A DNA stretch of 64,000 nucleotides from Byssochlamys sp. IMV 00236. Its lineage: Eukaryota > Ascomycota > Eurotiomycetes > Eurotiales > Thermoascaceae. The DNA lies in NCBI GenBank assembly GCA_001931875.2, contig MSJH02000625.1:248001-312000 (forward strand), written 5' to 3'. Below, piece after piece: positions 33,540 through 46,472 of this stretch; position 1 is the stretch's first letter; the number at the start of each line of letters is the position of its first letter. Under the pieces are notes generated by a model. The model was not told the DNA's origin, made no database searches, and was given only the letters and a program-made list of their open reading frames with translations. The position numbers and the translations under genes were made by a program.

Positions 33540-36205
33540 TCATGAAATACTCACGTACGCATAGTAAGATGACATATCTGTGCCCATGCCTGGATATGCG
33601 AGATCCCAGTCGGTGTATCCCTGATGGTATACGCTAGGCGAAGCATAGAAGTGATGCTGCTGCTCCTGCACCGGGGCCGAGGAGACAAACAATTGCTGGT
33701 TGAGTAGCTGCGTCGGAAACGGAGGGCACGTTAGGTGTGCTTGCATTGGGGCTGCATGTGTTGCAGTCCATCTGTCTTCTGGACCCCAATAAGTTGGTGT
33801 CTCTGGTGTTAATGCGCAGTCGGGAGAGTTCGTGCTGCTTGCATTTTCGGAATTGAGGTCGGGGCTATGCGCTACAGGCGTGCTATTGCCAGGCGAGCTG
33901 TGTTCACTTGGCGCAGGGGAATTGAACATTCTTGCATGTTCCATTGCACCGATGTGACTGGTATGCTCTGGCTGTCTTTTTTGATAGACAGGCTCCTCTG
34001 TGTTTGACTGGATCGAGGCCTCTGACCAGGCAAAAGGAGCATATGCATTGCCAACCATACCTCTGATTTCCGGATCCTCGACAAGTAGCATGCCATGTGA
34101 GCCCATAAGTCTCTGGTCCAGAATGGGTTGCTTATGGGTTATTCTGTCTAGCAATTCTCTCAGACGCAAAGTTGCCAACTTCGCTGGCCGGGAGACTCCA
34201 GTTTCATGCAATTCGTGAAAGATGCTGTATGTCGACGCAACTGCCTTGTGGTCTCCGGAGCCAGCATGACATCCGTGCTCGAGCACGTTAAAGCCAAGTA
34301 GCATTGCAGCGTTGAAGGCATGTTGACAGATCGGCCAATGCGCAAGCTTGTCAGGCAGGTACTTGTGCAAGTAGAAGAAAGCTTGTAGTACCTCATGGCA
34401 ACTGGACACCACAGTGGCATATCCTGGCTCAGGCCGGTATACATCTGTCTTCTTCTGTTTCTTCTCCACCGTGCCAATCTGCCTTTGACGGTTTAGAAGG
34501 ATCAGATAATTGTGCGTATTGCTGTGAAACATGGCGGCATGGAAGTTCAGTGGCCACTCCGGGACATTATCACACCCTTCCTTCAGCCACGACGAGTTGA
34601 AGCGAACCAACGATGGAAGGGTGTCAAGAAGCTGAAGTAGCCTGTCACTAAATGCGTCTATCCTTCCATTTGTCAAGTTGTCGCACGATAGGATTTGTCG
34701 GCTGAGGACGGTATATTGATTGATGTATGTTTCCAGACGCCCGGCCTTCTGGCTGTCCGCCAGCTCAGAGAATGTCAAATGAGAAGCAGGCAAACAGTCA
34801 CCAGTTCCAGACACACCCAGAGGACGTCCAAGCGTACTGGAATAGTATTGGTCCACGAAGAGCATTAACCACCATGTGTTCCGGCGAAGGTTACACTCTC
34901 CCTCGTCTGCGCACGAATCCAGATATTGTGGATCCTGATGCACTACATTGCAAAGTTAGGCCATTTTCCGAATGGAAACGTGTGGAAAATACATACGACC
35001 CATTCCCTGTGCAACGCGTATTGTCTGCCCATACAGAGTATATGCATCTAAGAACTTTCCGCCATTGACAAGGTATGCCCCAATAAGCAAGAGAGTGTGG
35101 ACAGCAAGCAGTGTCGGACGGTTCATGAAACTGCTTAATCGCAACGCATGCATTGAGGCCGCAACTAGTTCTGATCAGCAAAGCAAAACGTCCGAGGCTT
35201 ATATCGGAGTGGACATACCATAAATATTTGCTTGTACGAGTTCTTTCTCAGTCTCTTCCACGGCTGATTGCGGCATATTCTTTCGGAACGCTTTGAACTG
35301 TAAAGCATGAGCCATAGCAGCCAGGATGAGAGCTAACATTTGGGGGTTTCTCTCAGCGCAGACATGCAAATTCTCCAAGAAGGCATTAATCTCCGGTGTG
35401 GCCAGCTTATTGGGGAGGTACTGGAAGCATCGTGCCTGGCTGTCGAATATCGTTAAGAGTTCGAGGATCTGTTCTCGAGAGGGGAGTATTTGAAGCAAAG
35501 GCTTTGTGCCTGAAGACGGTTCCCAGAGGCAGGGAAACGGGTCTGCCGGTGCGTCTTGGTAGGAAAGGATGTTCACATTTTTCAGGCGTGGGTGAGCCAA
35601 CGACGTTGGCCTACAGTCGCTGGGTTGGTTCTGAAGACTGTGCAGCTGCGGACAAATCAGTGTCAGTTCGACAGAAGGTGTTTCTAAACCGTAAATTCAG
35701 CTTACCTTTTCTCCTATTTCAGACCCTGAAGGGCTCCCGTAGACCAGGGTATGAGACGGCTCTTCAGCCTTCAGTTGGCGCCAGATAGAGGCATGGAGCC
35801 TCTTGACGTTTTTGGCACTTTCAATCAGCTGAAGGTGCGTGTCTCGAGGCGACTTCTTTTCCAACAGCTCTCTCAACTCGGCATTTTCCTTTCTCAGGAG
35901 TCTGAGTTGTCGAGCCTGATCAATCGCTCTGTTGTTTGCATCTACGGGGAAGCAGCAATCTGTGGGCTTTCCCCGAGAACAACAAGCAGAACAAGGCTTT
36001 ATCCTGTCACACTGAGCACACGGAAGATATAATTAGCTATAGATATTTCCGGGGAAAACAGATATGTGAGTATTACTTTGATCTTCCGGAAGCGACATTG
36101 GTTGCAACTGATCCTCGGACGCATGGTCCTCTTGACTTGTATACCGCATTTGGGCGGCATACTACTGTCGAGGTATAGACCATCTTGCAACGTGACGTCC
36201 ATCAT
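33540..36205 (-). CDS. Zn(II)2Cys6 transcription factor with fungal-specific regulatory domain
   Basis: An 810-residue nuclear regulator from five exons: 36077-36205, 35706-36011, 35219-35645, 34997-35164 and 33540-34942. Every junction keeps frame. The zinc cluster spans the first intron: SCNQCRFRKIK, then CDRIKPCSACCSRGKPTDC, spacing C-x2-C-x6-C-x5-C-x2-C-x8-C. A leucine-rich coiled coil follows (ARQLRLLRKENAELRELLEK), typical for dimer formation. The middle-homology region includes LLIGAYLVNGGKFLDAYTLY, VAQGMG then LHQDPQYLD across a splice, and RRNTWWLMLFVDQYYSSTLGRP, the hallmark block of the Fungal_trans domain. The C-terminus is Ser/Pro/Gln-rich, a likely activation region. Targets cannot be told from sequence. 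Confidence 0.9.
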
Positions 36206-38726
36206 CTAGATGGAGATGTTTGTGAATGGAGTCTCAGGCTTATGGGGAAGCGAGAAACGTATTCACTAGGGGTGGAGAATGTGAGACTTGCTGTATGTGA
36301 GTCAGCCTTACAACAGGATGGAGATGGAGGATACAGTGGGAATATATGACAGACATAAATGCTGGGTAAGTTATGCTTCTATCAATATACTACTCTCAGC
36401 TATGACAATTTCTCTATATCAAACCCCTCCTAAGCCCTTTTCAGCGTCACTAGTACAGATCGACTATTCCAGATGGATCCACGCTTCTCCTGATCTAATT
36501 ACGGAGCAGCTCGACTACAACCAAATCCGTTAACATTTGGCGAAATGCCTGATCAGATCGTGGGACTAAGAACCTGAGATCTCCCCCACAATGTGATAGC
36601 ATAGGTCCCTGAAAGTCTCGACCGAACCCGGGAGACGATCCCCGTCTCCCCAGCCCAAAAGACAGGTATTTGTAACGTTCCTCTCCGGCCGAACGGGTCC
36701 CTGTCTGCAGCTAAGCTATTGACAGCGTATCTGAAGTTTGGACGGGGCCACCCGTTTGCGTGGTCCTGGAAAAAGCAATCAATCCCAAGCCGGTCGTGGC
36801 GACTTGGACGGCATACCTATACCGAACAAGACCACCAATTAGCATCAGCTCTAGGATCTATACGATTTACATGACAGCTGACGAAACGTTGCCCAGTTTC
36901 AGTCCACTGCATAACGCACCCGTGAGATTTCGACTGTGAAGAGTACACGAACCCAGATCCCCAACAACAATTGTTCTCCTGAAGATCTGAAATAGTCCTC
37001 GAAGTCTAAAACCGCCTTGCCACCCGGCTGGATTATACACGAGATAGATTGTCTGCAGTTTGCATGCTTTCACTAGCTTTCATATCGTGCATTGAGATCG
37101 GGACTTTTTACAGTCCGTGGTTGCAGTAGTTCAACCGCGGAAGACGGATGAATTCCCGGTTGGGTGGCCACGCGACGAGGTTACTCGTATCTAGTTTAAT
37201 TGACAGCCTTCCCCTAGGACTTACTGCCGATCAAAAAGCACTTTGAGGCTGTCAGGGTCGGCCCTTCCGTGTGGGCGGTGGCTGAAGATCCCATCCTGTC
37301 AAGGACGGCGGGCTTGTCTGAGCGTCAGCCTCGGAGCCTCCAAGACTCTAGTGTCGGGGCGGAGATATCAAGATCTCGGTGACGCTGGCCCTGACTGGTG
37401 GCGGATGTCGCGGGAGAGCTGAATATGTCAGGAATGCCGATTTTAGTGTCTGTGCTTGAACGGGGACATACTCACAGACAGCAACTAGTATATTTCTATT
37501 GCCGAGGTACATATGTCGGGACCGGGACGGAGAGACAGGCAAAGAAAGAAGTTCTTCGTACTGAAAGACGGAGTTCTCGAAGAATTAATTAGTTAATAGC
37601 CTTGTTGGAAAAATAAGGTGTACTATACTGTGCGGTGTTTATAGTCGTAAATCAATAATACCAGAGCGTACTTAGATAGTTACTGAGGTCACGAATCGCC
37701 CAGTATGGTAACTAGGGCAGAAATTCGATTGAAGAGGGTACCTAATTATGCACAAAAATTATACGTTCCGGAATCACCTATTATTATTCCACGATCACCG
37801 AGATCACCTACCAAGGAGTCTAAAACCTACAAGTTACCAAGTTCACAGGAAGCTCGCGAAAGTGGAGAGTTTCTCGCTTGTCCTCCTGATCCCAAGATAC
37901 GGTACGCTTGTGGCTTGACAGTAACCTAATAAACCCATGGGGGTTGCGACCCCGAGGGGACTCATCCTGTCATTGTCGATGCCGTGCTCCTGGAACGTAG
38001 TAGTCTAAGGGGCTCGTAGAATTAATAATGCTTTCCTAGTGTAACTTGACTACGGATAAGAAATCCGAGGCTGTCTCACGGTAGAGAGGGCTTGATTAGA
38101 TCTATCATACATAGTAAGGTCGCTTGTGCTAGTCTTGCATATCTAACTATACACCGGACGAATATACAAGGCGCACACCGTCTCGTGGCAGTACGCACAG
38201 ATCCCTTCGCGGAAGCCGGCTTCGTCAGCCCCAAGGTCGCTCCTAGTTAGCGCAGGTACCAGTAATAATAATTGTCATGGCTGACCTGCAGATGACATCC
38301 AAGTTCCCAGAGAGTCGGGTCATCAAATAATAGTAGGAAACGCGATTGCCGCATCCCTGGGGGCGCCAATGGCGGTCTCAGGTCGCGAAAATGTGTTTCA
38401 GCTGGAGACTTTCTGCGACTATCGTACCATCGTGACGGGTGTGCAACGCCGTGTAGTGTCCTGATTCGTGGATATTCAGAAAAAAAGAAAAAAGAATCTT
38501 CGTGGAGCAGGAACGTATGGGGAATTTTGGAAACCGGAGGATATTCCACATATCCACGTCTATCGACATGAACATGATCGGGAACGCGTGATCGCCACCT
38601 GAAGCTGCATGAGCACCTGTGGGAAAAGGAAAGAGGAAAACGTCGCTGAGGTCCCCCAGAAGTATTATCGTCAGGATGTCAAGGTCTAGCCGAGATAGCC
38701 CGGGCGTTTATAGCTTGTCGGTCCAC
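36206..38726. other. 2.5-kb region without a supported gene
   Basis: This holds the upstream region of the 810-residue regulator and, at its right end, the 3' side of the exoribonuclease gene. The short open frames have no conserved features. The length suggests an extended regulatory region for the transcription factor, but no specific site can be defended. Confidence 0.55.
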
Positions 38727-41700
38727 TTAGGCCCATTCTCCCACCCTCTCATAGTGTTTAACAAGTCTAACAGCTTCCAGGAGAACCATGGTACGCGACA
38801 TGTCAACAGACACTATTTTAGCCTCCACCATGCTCATTATGTCGACATCTGTCATAGAAGGTGGCAGTACAATTTGACATCTGACCCCAAACGGTAAAAG
38901 CAAACCGGCATACCCCTCGCCCACCGCGGATCCCGCCAGCGCAGTATTGCTGTAAGAGTTGTGCAGCAGACAAGTATGGGTCTCTGGTAATGCACATTCG
39001 TTGAAATAGAATGCGCGGAAGAGGAACAGACAGGCCCAAAACTGGTCAGATGACATGGCACACTGCTTCAGTCTGATACGCTGCCAACTGGCACGCTCGA
39101 TATATCTGTCAACTTCCAACTTCTGGAAGGGCACGACAGATGCGTTTTCTCTGGCATCGAGCAGTGTGCCGTGGGCACTCTCATACCGCAACGCTGCCTC
39201 GATCTGATAGTGTGCTAACAGATCGACATAACGTCTGAGGGGACTGGTCGTCTTGACGTAAGCATCTAGGCCGAGGGGGACATGGGGTATCACACTGGAG
39301 GACGAGATTCCCTTGGGTGCTGCGAGATCCAACCAGTTGGTCCCACCGTATTCAGAAATATTCTCTCTGGTTAGTTTAGCATATTCAGGGTGATACCATG
39401 TCCCGTCAAAGACAGCAGGGATGTTGCGGTCGGCCAACCAGCGCCCCCCAATCCAGCAAGCTAGATTCATGATTGTAGATATCAAGTTTCTTTTGGTGAG
39501 ATCTGCCACCTCGTAGGGGTCGAAATTTCGATATTGCAGCTGGATCACAGGGTCACCCAAGAAATGTCTCCCTTCCTCTACATTCAACTTATGAGAGGGC
39601 ATCGATCTATTTCCAAGGAAAACAGAGACCGGCGTTTCAACCGGAGCTGGCCAGTCAATAGCACCCCTTTTCTGTCGCTGCTCTCTGAATGCGAGCATCA
39701 GCTGCCTCAATGTGTGGAATGTGGTCTTGTCCTCCTCAGACATTATTCGTTTCAATCCTTGTCGGGAACGCTTCGGAAATTCTCCTCCGACGGTGAAGGT
39801 CTCCCAGGAACTCTGAATGTCATCATTGAAGAGCTGCCGGAGATCAGCATGGGTTATGTTGATAACGTTCCTAATATATCCATTTGTGACGTTTGTATCC
39901 AGGATCTCTCCCTTAGTATTCATCTTTGCGCTGAATGTCAGAGTCGGACGACCAGAGGCTAAGCTGAAATAACCTTGAGTGACCGATTTTGGGAGCATCG
40001 GATATGTACGTTCAGGGACGTACAACGTTTGATAGCGGGAGGAAGCATATTTCGTGATGATATGGTCAGGGGGAATAAAAGCTGACGGATTCGCCACATG
40101 CACACGGATCCAGAAAGTATCGTCTGATCCAGGGATACGTTCTAGAGAGACACCATCGTCAATTTCCTCGGCATCGGCATCATCGACACAATAAACAGGA
40201 AGGTCGCCGAAGTCAGTCCTCAGGTCTTGCATAGCATCCCTAAGGCCATTTGCCTTGATTTCTTCACAGGCCTGCTTGACATTGTCCACTAGCTTGTCTG
40301 AGCGGCGCGACAGTCCGTGGCCCGGCAAAGACAAAGATTGGTCCAGAACATGTAGGTTCTCCCACGGAGAAAATACTCCGAGTTCCTGAAGAAAAAGTGG
40401 CATGGATGCTGCACTTAGTCCCAGCGTGCTGTACATTCCTGTAGCTCGCATTATGTATGAACCCGCAGATCTAATGATCCCAGAAGTCATCCGTCGGGGT
40501 GGTATAGAGTAGAGTTGGAGATACTCAATAATGATGCGGTCTGATTCGCTGAAGCTCTCGGTCGAAATTTCCCGATAGATCATACCGTTGTCAGTCTCAT
40601 CCGGGGAATATCGCTGCGCTGTTGGGCCAACGCTGGACATCGTAGTAGGCGACCTAATCTTTCGACTAAGCCGAATCAGACGCTGAGCCTTTTGCAAGAA
40701 CTTGTGTAAAGGATGATCTTTGATGTTTCCGGATTCTTTTTGCTTAGCAATTCCCAATTGATGCTCTTGATGTTCTCTAACCCACTGGCCAACAGTTTCG
40801 ATGTTCTTGGCCATTCTTTTGGGTCGAACCAAATAATAGTCACTGAATGGAGAGCTTCTGTCATAATCGATGATAAAAGGATGCTGCTTGATCGCCTTAT
40901 GTACGGCAAACATAGTGGCCTCATTGACAGCTGTTTCATCGATCCCAAGAGCTTTGGCTGCTAGTTCCCGAAGGGTAAACTCAAGAGGTTCATCGTCATC
41001 AGCCATATAATCATGAATATTGTCCAATCGATGCGAGTTGTCCCGGTAGATAGCGCGGACATCTTCGTCGAAATCCGCCAACAGTTTCACAAGAGGCGCT
41101 CCAACTGGTCTGGGCACACCACCTTCTATTGTCGACTGCATCTCCGAGCTCAATGTTGCCAGGGTGTCGGGGAAGTATGGGAGCAAGGGAGAAACCAATT
41201 CGCGTGGAGCGAATCCCTTTATCACGTAGTCCAGATCTTTTGCGAATGCCACTCTCCATTTGCCTCTTGCAGTGTAAAACTGCTGTTGCTTCTGGATAGA
41301 ACGAACGTATATTGCGGTAAGTATGCTTCCAGATGGCCTATAGTATGGTCAGACAGCCGACTACCAGGACACGAGATCTGGCGACTTACGCAGATAACCC
41401 CACGAGATCACCGGGCTCGAGATGTACCTGCATGTCTCCGCCTTCTTCAGAATCTCTCGAGTACTCAGAAGTAGCCTCGTCCGTAATTGAGAGCATATCG
41501 CTGTCATTATCGTGGGCCTCTCGACTATCACTCAGCATATTGCCGACCCACGGCATGGGGCGGCCCGAGAGGTTTGGCTCGCGAACAGGATCAAGTGAGA
41601 TCGGCTGTTTCTCTCTCCATTTTCGTAGGTATTCACGAATATTTCCTTTCTCTTCGAATTCGGTCTTCAAGAGGATCTCATCTACAGACAGCTGAGAGAC

Positions 41701-41944
41701 GGGCGAGTCCTCGTGTACTGCAGCAGTCTGAAAGGGAAACGTTAGCCGTGCTCCATACGATGGCGCAAATCCATTAGTATTTTACCTTCTTCGCGGTATG
41801 AAATGAACGTCTAAGGCCGCCCGCAGCTGATAAGAAACGTCCATTTTGGCGAAACGCTGTTTGTGAGCTCAAAGAAAGAGTGGCAAGAGATGCCGTAGAG
41901 CGTTTCTGCTTCAGCGCGCAGCGCGCACAGATGTAGCGCTGCAT
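38727..41944 (-). CDS. mitochondrial exoribonuclease, RNB/RNase II family (Cyt-4/Dss1-like)
   Basis: A 1035-residue 3'-5' exoribonuclease from exons 41786-41944, 41390-41727 and 38727-41337. The N-terminus MQRYICARCALKQKR plus a Ser/Arg-rich stretch without acidic residues reads as a mitochondrial presequence. The RNB catalytic core is seen in YCVDDADAEEIDDGVSLERI (metal-binding Asp cluster), followed by WIRVHVANPSAFI and YPMLPKSVTQGYFSLASGRP. The second half of the domain has TTSPLRRYVDLLAHYQIEAAL. This architecture matches Neurospora CYT-4 and yeast Dss1/Msu1, components of the mitochondrial degradosome that turn over and process mitochondrial RNA. The start at 41944 is the only in-frame ATG before the presequence; the frame is open upstream but lacks an ATG. 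Confidence 0.9.
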
Positions 41945-42834
41945 CCCTGGAGCTGCCCAAAGCCTAAGCCTCCAGTATCCTCTCAGAAATGGAGACGTAA
42001 AAACCAAGCAAGGAGTCTCTCCTGCTTGTTGTGGCGGAAGATTTGCGATTGATGGTTGCTGCAACCTCGGAGAATTCTATTATTCTGCCGAAGAATCCAC
42101 GTTCACCGCCTAGGCGGTCAACGATCAATCAATGTTAGAGATACAGGCAGACCAACTAGGTACTTAGGAGTTCTCCTTTTTGATCGACTGGCAGAAAGCC
42201 ACCTCAATCAGAAAAGTTTTACTGAATCCGCCTTCAGCAAGCTTTTCAAAGTGAACACATCTTCTGCGATCCTGCTAACGGATGCATCTGCAAAACGCTT
42301 GAATTCGGATACATTGAAGACATGTCTCCTTCTGGAACGTCTTAGGGGATCGTTATATTTTGGTCACGAATCAGTGTAACGATGATTACTTCATGAGGAG
42401 AAAACCTGACAGACATCCATCGCGCAGATATTACTCATATAGCCCGAGAGTCTGCTAGAGCCTTGTGCTGTCTGAGATCGCAGATGATAAGCTAGAGCAT
42501 CGAAGGATCCGATAACTATACCTGGCGAGCAAACTTTATGGAATCAAGAAAAACTATCGAGTTCCAAGAAAGCTCTAGATGGATTTCATGACCATGCAGA
42601 TGGAACAAACATATTCGTCTATGATCACTATTGGGGGCGTGGCGATGACGGTTGCTTGGTTATCCGTTCTACTAACTCTAGTCATAGCGAATATAATACC
42701 AGGTTCTGGTCCATTATAAATTATGAGGGTTATGGTATCGAGGAGAGGTAGAAATAAACGACAGAGAGTGCTATAGTACAACACCACTCCGTTATTTTGG
42801 AGAGCCAATTCCATGTCAAGGACTGTTTAGTAAC
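41945..42834. other. intergenic
   Basis: Upstream region of the mitochondrial exoribonuclease and 3' side of the FAD monooxygenase gene (both minus). No gene is supported. Confidence 0.6.
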
Positions 42835-44142
42835 TCAACCCTTGATCGGTCTGACTAGGGCGAGAAACAATTTATACGCCCATAATTTAATGCCAGCAGC
42901 ATGAAGCATGGATATACTCCAATGAGACCTGTTGATCGCCTTTGAAGAGCGTGGAATGCTCATCTCATCGTACGCCTTCAATGCCGGACCAAGGTCCAGT
43001 GACAAGCTCGATGATGTCGGTACAGACTTGGATAGTTGTAACGCAAGTTCCCAGGCGTCCGTCAGTGCCATATTGGCACCATTTCCGGCAAATGGGCTCA
43101 TGGCATGATTGCTGTCCCCGATAAAGACGATTTTCGAGTTGGCCTCGTGCCGGAAGGGCTGCTTGTCCATTGCATTGTAGACTGCCAAAGTAGCTGGATC
43201 GGTAGCCTTGATGAGTGTCTCTGTTGGCTCTTTGAAGGGTTTAGCCCTGTCAAGAGCCTCACGGAGGAGGTTCTCGGCCTGGTCCTCGCTGAGAGGAGCA
43301 GACAACCTCTCTCGCGGCTGGTCGGATCTGTAACTCAGGCTCCAAAGTGCGCTGCGTGTATCTACTGGAGACACAAAAAGACCGACCGGCCCGGCTCCCA
43401 GAACGCCCCCCCAGTTCTTGTCCATAGGTTTCGGGACCTCTCCTTCTGTAAAACGAGAGACACCGGCAAGACAAACAATCCCTCTGAAGGTCAGGGTATC
43501 CTCCGGGCGTAGCTGAGCGCGGACCTTACTCCCGGCACCATCTGCCACAATAAGGATGTCGCACTCATCTTCACGATCTGAGGAGGCCTCCGCGTTATTA
43601 TTTCTCACAGTCACCTTCACTTTGGAAGGCATAGGTTCAGCTTTTGTGCATTTGGTTTCCCATTGGATAGACCCATTAGGCAACAGAGTTTCAAGAGCGT
43701 CGATCATGACCTGCCGTAGAGCATCTCTTCGGATGCGCATAGACGTTGCCGGCAACTCTTTGTCACTGGGAGGACCCGAAATACTGAGCAGAGGCTTCCA
43801 GTCGAGGTCCCAGAGGGTAAATGCGCCTTTGGGTTCGCTTCCTGATCTTCCTGTGATGCTAACCAGCAACATCTGCTCCAAAAGACCCATCTTGTGTAGG
43901 GTCTGGATTCCAGAACCCACATCATCGCCACGGATAGAGATCGAGTAGCCTTCTCGCCCGGGGCGGATTTCGCGACAATCTCGTTCATAAACTGTGATGG
44001 CAGGGAACTCATCAATGTATTCTTCAGGCCATTGTTTTCGCAAGGCCAAAGGAAAAGCCAAACCAGCAATGCCGCATCCGACAACGATTATCTTTCTGCC
44101 CGCAACTAGCGGTTTTTGGGGAGATGGCTCTGGATTCGACAT
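42835..44142 (-). CDS. FAD-dependent monooxygenase (PHBH/salicylate-hydroxylase type)
   Basis: A 435-residue single-exon flavoprotein of the group A aromatic hydroxylase family, which uses NAD(P)H and oxygen. The three signatures are present: the dinucleotide-binding RKIIVVGCGIAGLAFPLALR (GxGxxG) near the N-terminus, the central ADGAGSKVRAQL (DG motif), and VFIGDSNHAMSPFAGNGANM (GD motif contacting FAD ribityl). The C-terminus ends in a hydrophobic helix (IKLWAYKLFLALVRPIKG) that could associate with a membrane. The start at 44142 (MSNPEPSPQ) is preferred; upstream in-frame sequence lacks an ATG. Related enzymes act in secondary metabolism or aromatic catabolism. No polyketide or peptide synthase is nearby, so the substrate is open. 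Confidence 0.9.
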   Translation of the reverse strand: MSNPEPSPQKPLVAGRKIIVVGCGIAGLAFPLALRKQWPEEYIDEFPAITVYERDCREIRPGREGYSISIRGDDVGSGIQTLHKMGLLEQMLLVSITGRSGSEPKGAFTLWDLDWKPLLSISGPPSDKELPATSMRIRRDALRQVMIDALETLLPNGSIQWETKCTKAEPMPSKVKVTVRNNNAEASSDREDECDILIVADGAGSKVRAQLRPEDTLTFRGIVCLAGVSRFTEGEVPKPMDKNWGGVLGAGPVGLFVSPVDTRSALWSLSYRSDQPRERLSAPLSEDQAENLLREALDRAKPFKEPTETLIKATDPATLAVYNAMDKQPFRHEANSKIVFIGDSNHAMSPFAGNGANMALTDAWELALQLSKSVPTSSSLSLDLGPALKAYDEMSIPRSSKAINRSHWSISMLHAAGIKLWAYKLFLALVRPIKG

Positions 44143-45795
44143 AATGTTTGGGGTGTTTCCGCTCAAGACCTGTGTCTTTGCTGCCTATGATGGTGGCTGT
44201 GGGTAGGAGACAAGCTTTATTAGAGAACAAGCTTTCGTCAAGAAGATTCCATGATACTAGACGAGTAAAGACACTAACCGAATTCTACTTTTGTTTCTCC
44301 GTAGGGATGATGCCTCTTAAAAAATACGAGCATCTTGACTTGAGTTTGTTCGGTGTTTCGGCTGTTGAGATGCCCGCTAGATCTCCTAAGTACAATAAGT
44401 ATGCCTATCGGGAATAGCGTCATTGTTCCCGAAAAGGGCTCTGGAATTAATTGGCAAATGCCCTCGGAACTGCGTTATGTATGAAAGACCGACAAGAAAG
44501 ATCCGTGATACAATTCCGTGGAGCTGCATCGTTTATTATCCTGGGACAAGAGTCAATGAAGTAGTATCGTGATGACCACCGAGTAGATATAGCTTACCAG
44601 AGGATGGTTAATACCATAGCACCTCCTAAGTTTCTCGATATGATCCGTGATCTTTCCATAGTTCCATTTCACCGCTGGCGACCTCCTAGACACCATATTG
44701 CCCGTATAAAAATACCAAACGTACACAAAGACCTCATCCTATTCTGCCACAAACCAAGCGCAGGAGAGCAAAGTGTTAACCTCTGCATTCGGGACCTCAG
44801 TAACGGTCATAGCGAACAGAGCTACCTATCATCGATCATTTATTTCCGGATCATAATATCCATTGGCGTTGTTCCGGCTAGCCTGTTTGCTTCAACATGT
44901 AAGTACCTCCAAGAGACGGTATGCAGTGCGGTACCTGAATCTAGCATCAAAGTAATCATTGGCTGAACAACTCCTTTTAGAGAGTCTCCAAGACAGGCGC
45001 TGTGATCTACGCAGTACGGCGCCTGCTCATACCGTCGTTTGCCAGAGTAATCCAAGCCCAGAGGACCGAGGCTCGTGTCCGACTTGATGAGCTGGAAGCT
45101 GGCCGAAACCGGGGAATATGAAACGGGATATCTACCAATACCTGGCGTTGTAGAGCTCATAGCTCGTCAGGACAGACGTATCAGCCATCTTCATGCATCT
45201 TGATCGGTTGGTCAAGAAGATCTGGGGAGAATCTAGCGTCGAAGCGCCGTGGTGGGGAAATTGGGCGGTTCTTATTTTTGGAGCTCTGGCAATGTTGCTC
45301 TCCCGCTGGTGTTTGGTGCTTCCCGCGCTGTGACTGGGGGAGTCCCGGCGCAAAGTAGAGTTAACGCCAAAGAGCTCTACAAGCTCACAGCTTCAGGTCA
45401 GTTTGCGGATGCAGATGTCGATGCTGAGTCTAGGCCCAGGAAAGGGTCTAGAATCATAGCTTTTATTTTTGGATTCATCTCTACAATGGGCGGTCTTGTA
45501 TATTTAAAGAACCTGTCCTGGTCGGCTGCTTTGTCTCCAAGCAATCATTACTCATATCAACCAGATCTCGATCGCGATATTTTCTTTTATTGTCTGTTTG
45601 TTTGTTATCGTTTGAGTAGCTGAAAGACACTCATTTATTATTTGCTCTTCTGGCAAGACGTTCCTTTTATACTTGACCGCACAGCCAATTGTCAGCTACA
45701 TTCTACAATCTCTATCCACGGCAGACACTTACATCTCTCTGAAGAGTCCATCTTTCTTGAGATTTCTTCTTTCTTTTCCATACAGAAATATAAAA
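44143..45795. other. interval with unresolved coding-like fragments
   Basis: No complete gene could be built. On the plus strand, three stretches look coding-like in sequence: about 45000-45118 (IYAVRRLLIPSFARVIQAQR), 45195-45326 (WWGNWAVLIFGALAMLLSRW) and 45360-45580 (SRIIAFIFGFISTMGGLVYL). Consensus splice sites surround the first (GTAAGTACC at 44900, CCTTTTAG before 45000). A start codon and consistent frame joining them were not found, so this could be a decayed membrane-protein gene or chance. The right end is the leader of the MARVEL-like gene. Confidence 0.35.
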
Positions 45796-46472
45796 ATGAA
45801 TCACGGTGCTGTTGGCTTGAGTTACCTTTATGCGCGGGCTTTCCAGGGGATGAGCCTGATCGCCATCATTGGAATGACTGCCAACTTCGTTGCGGAAATG
45901 GTCAATAGCCATGTGAAGCCCCCAAATGTTCTGATTGGGACTCTTAGCGTGGTGAGTAATGAATCTAATCTATAGATATCGAGAGTTAGACTTAACAATG
46001 CTACAACTAGACCTGCATTGCAGTCCTGTACTGCTTCTTGACGGTTATCCTCTTCATGGACAAGATACTCCCATTTCTCATCTTCGCAGGAGTAGACTTG
46101 CTCGTCCTCATCGCAGTGATAGTCGTCGCCGTCACTGTGGGAAAGCCGTTGTCATACCTTGATTGCAAGGTTATCGGCAAACTGACCGGTTCCAACTCGT
46201 CCGCCTATGCTTTTACCACGACGTTGGGCAGCCTGCTAGACAAGGAGGGAGGCACCGTGAAGTACACGGACTGGATTGGTGCCTCCAAGTCGATCTGCCT
46301 TGAGATGAAGAGTATCTGGGGACTCAGCATTGCTCTTTGGTATGACGGACAATCCCGGTGTTGCGGCGATGAAATAAACTGACAAGCCAATAGCATCCTC
46401 TTTGCTTACACCGTTATCTGCAGTATTATCATGTGGCGCCAGAACAAGGCCCCTGCAGAAGAGAAGCCTTAG
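45796..46472 (+). CDS. MARVEL-like four-helix membrane protein
   Basis: A 187-residue integral membrane protein from exons 45796-45951, 46011-46339 and 46394-46472. Predicted helices are SLIAIIGMTANFVAEMV, GTLSVTCIAVLYCFLTVILF (spanning the first splice), FLIFAGVDLLVLIAVIVVAV, and at the end ALCILFAYTVICSIIMW (spanning the second splice). A loop of about 55 residues (LDCKVIGKL ... KYTDWIGASKSICLEMKSIW) precedes the last helix and holds two cysteines. The last tail is short and charged (RQNKAPAEEKP). Four helices with the N-terminus reading YLYARAFQGMSLIAIIGM fit the fungal MARVEL-like group, involved in membrane apposition and vesicle traffic in animals. The exact role here is unknown. Confidence 0.8.
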
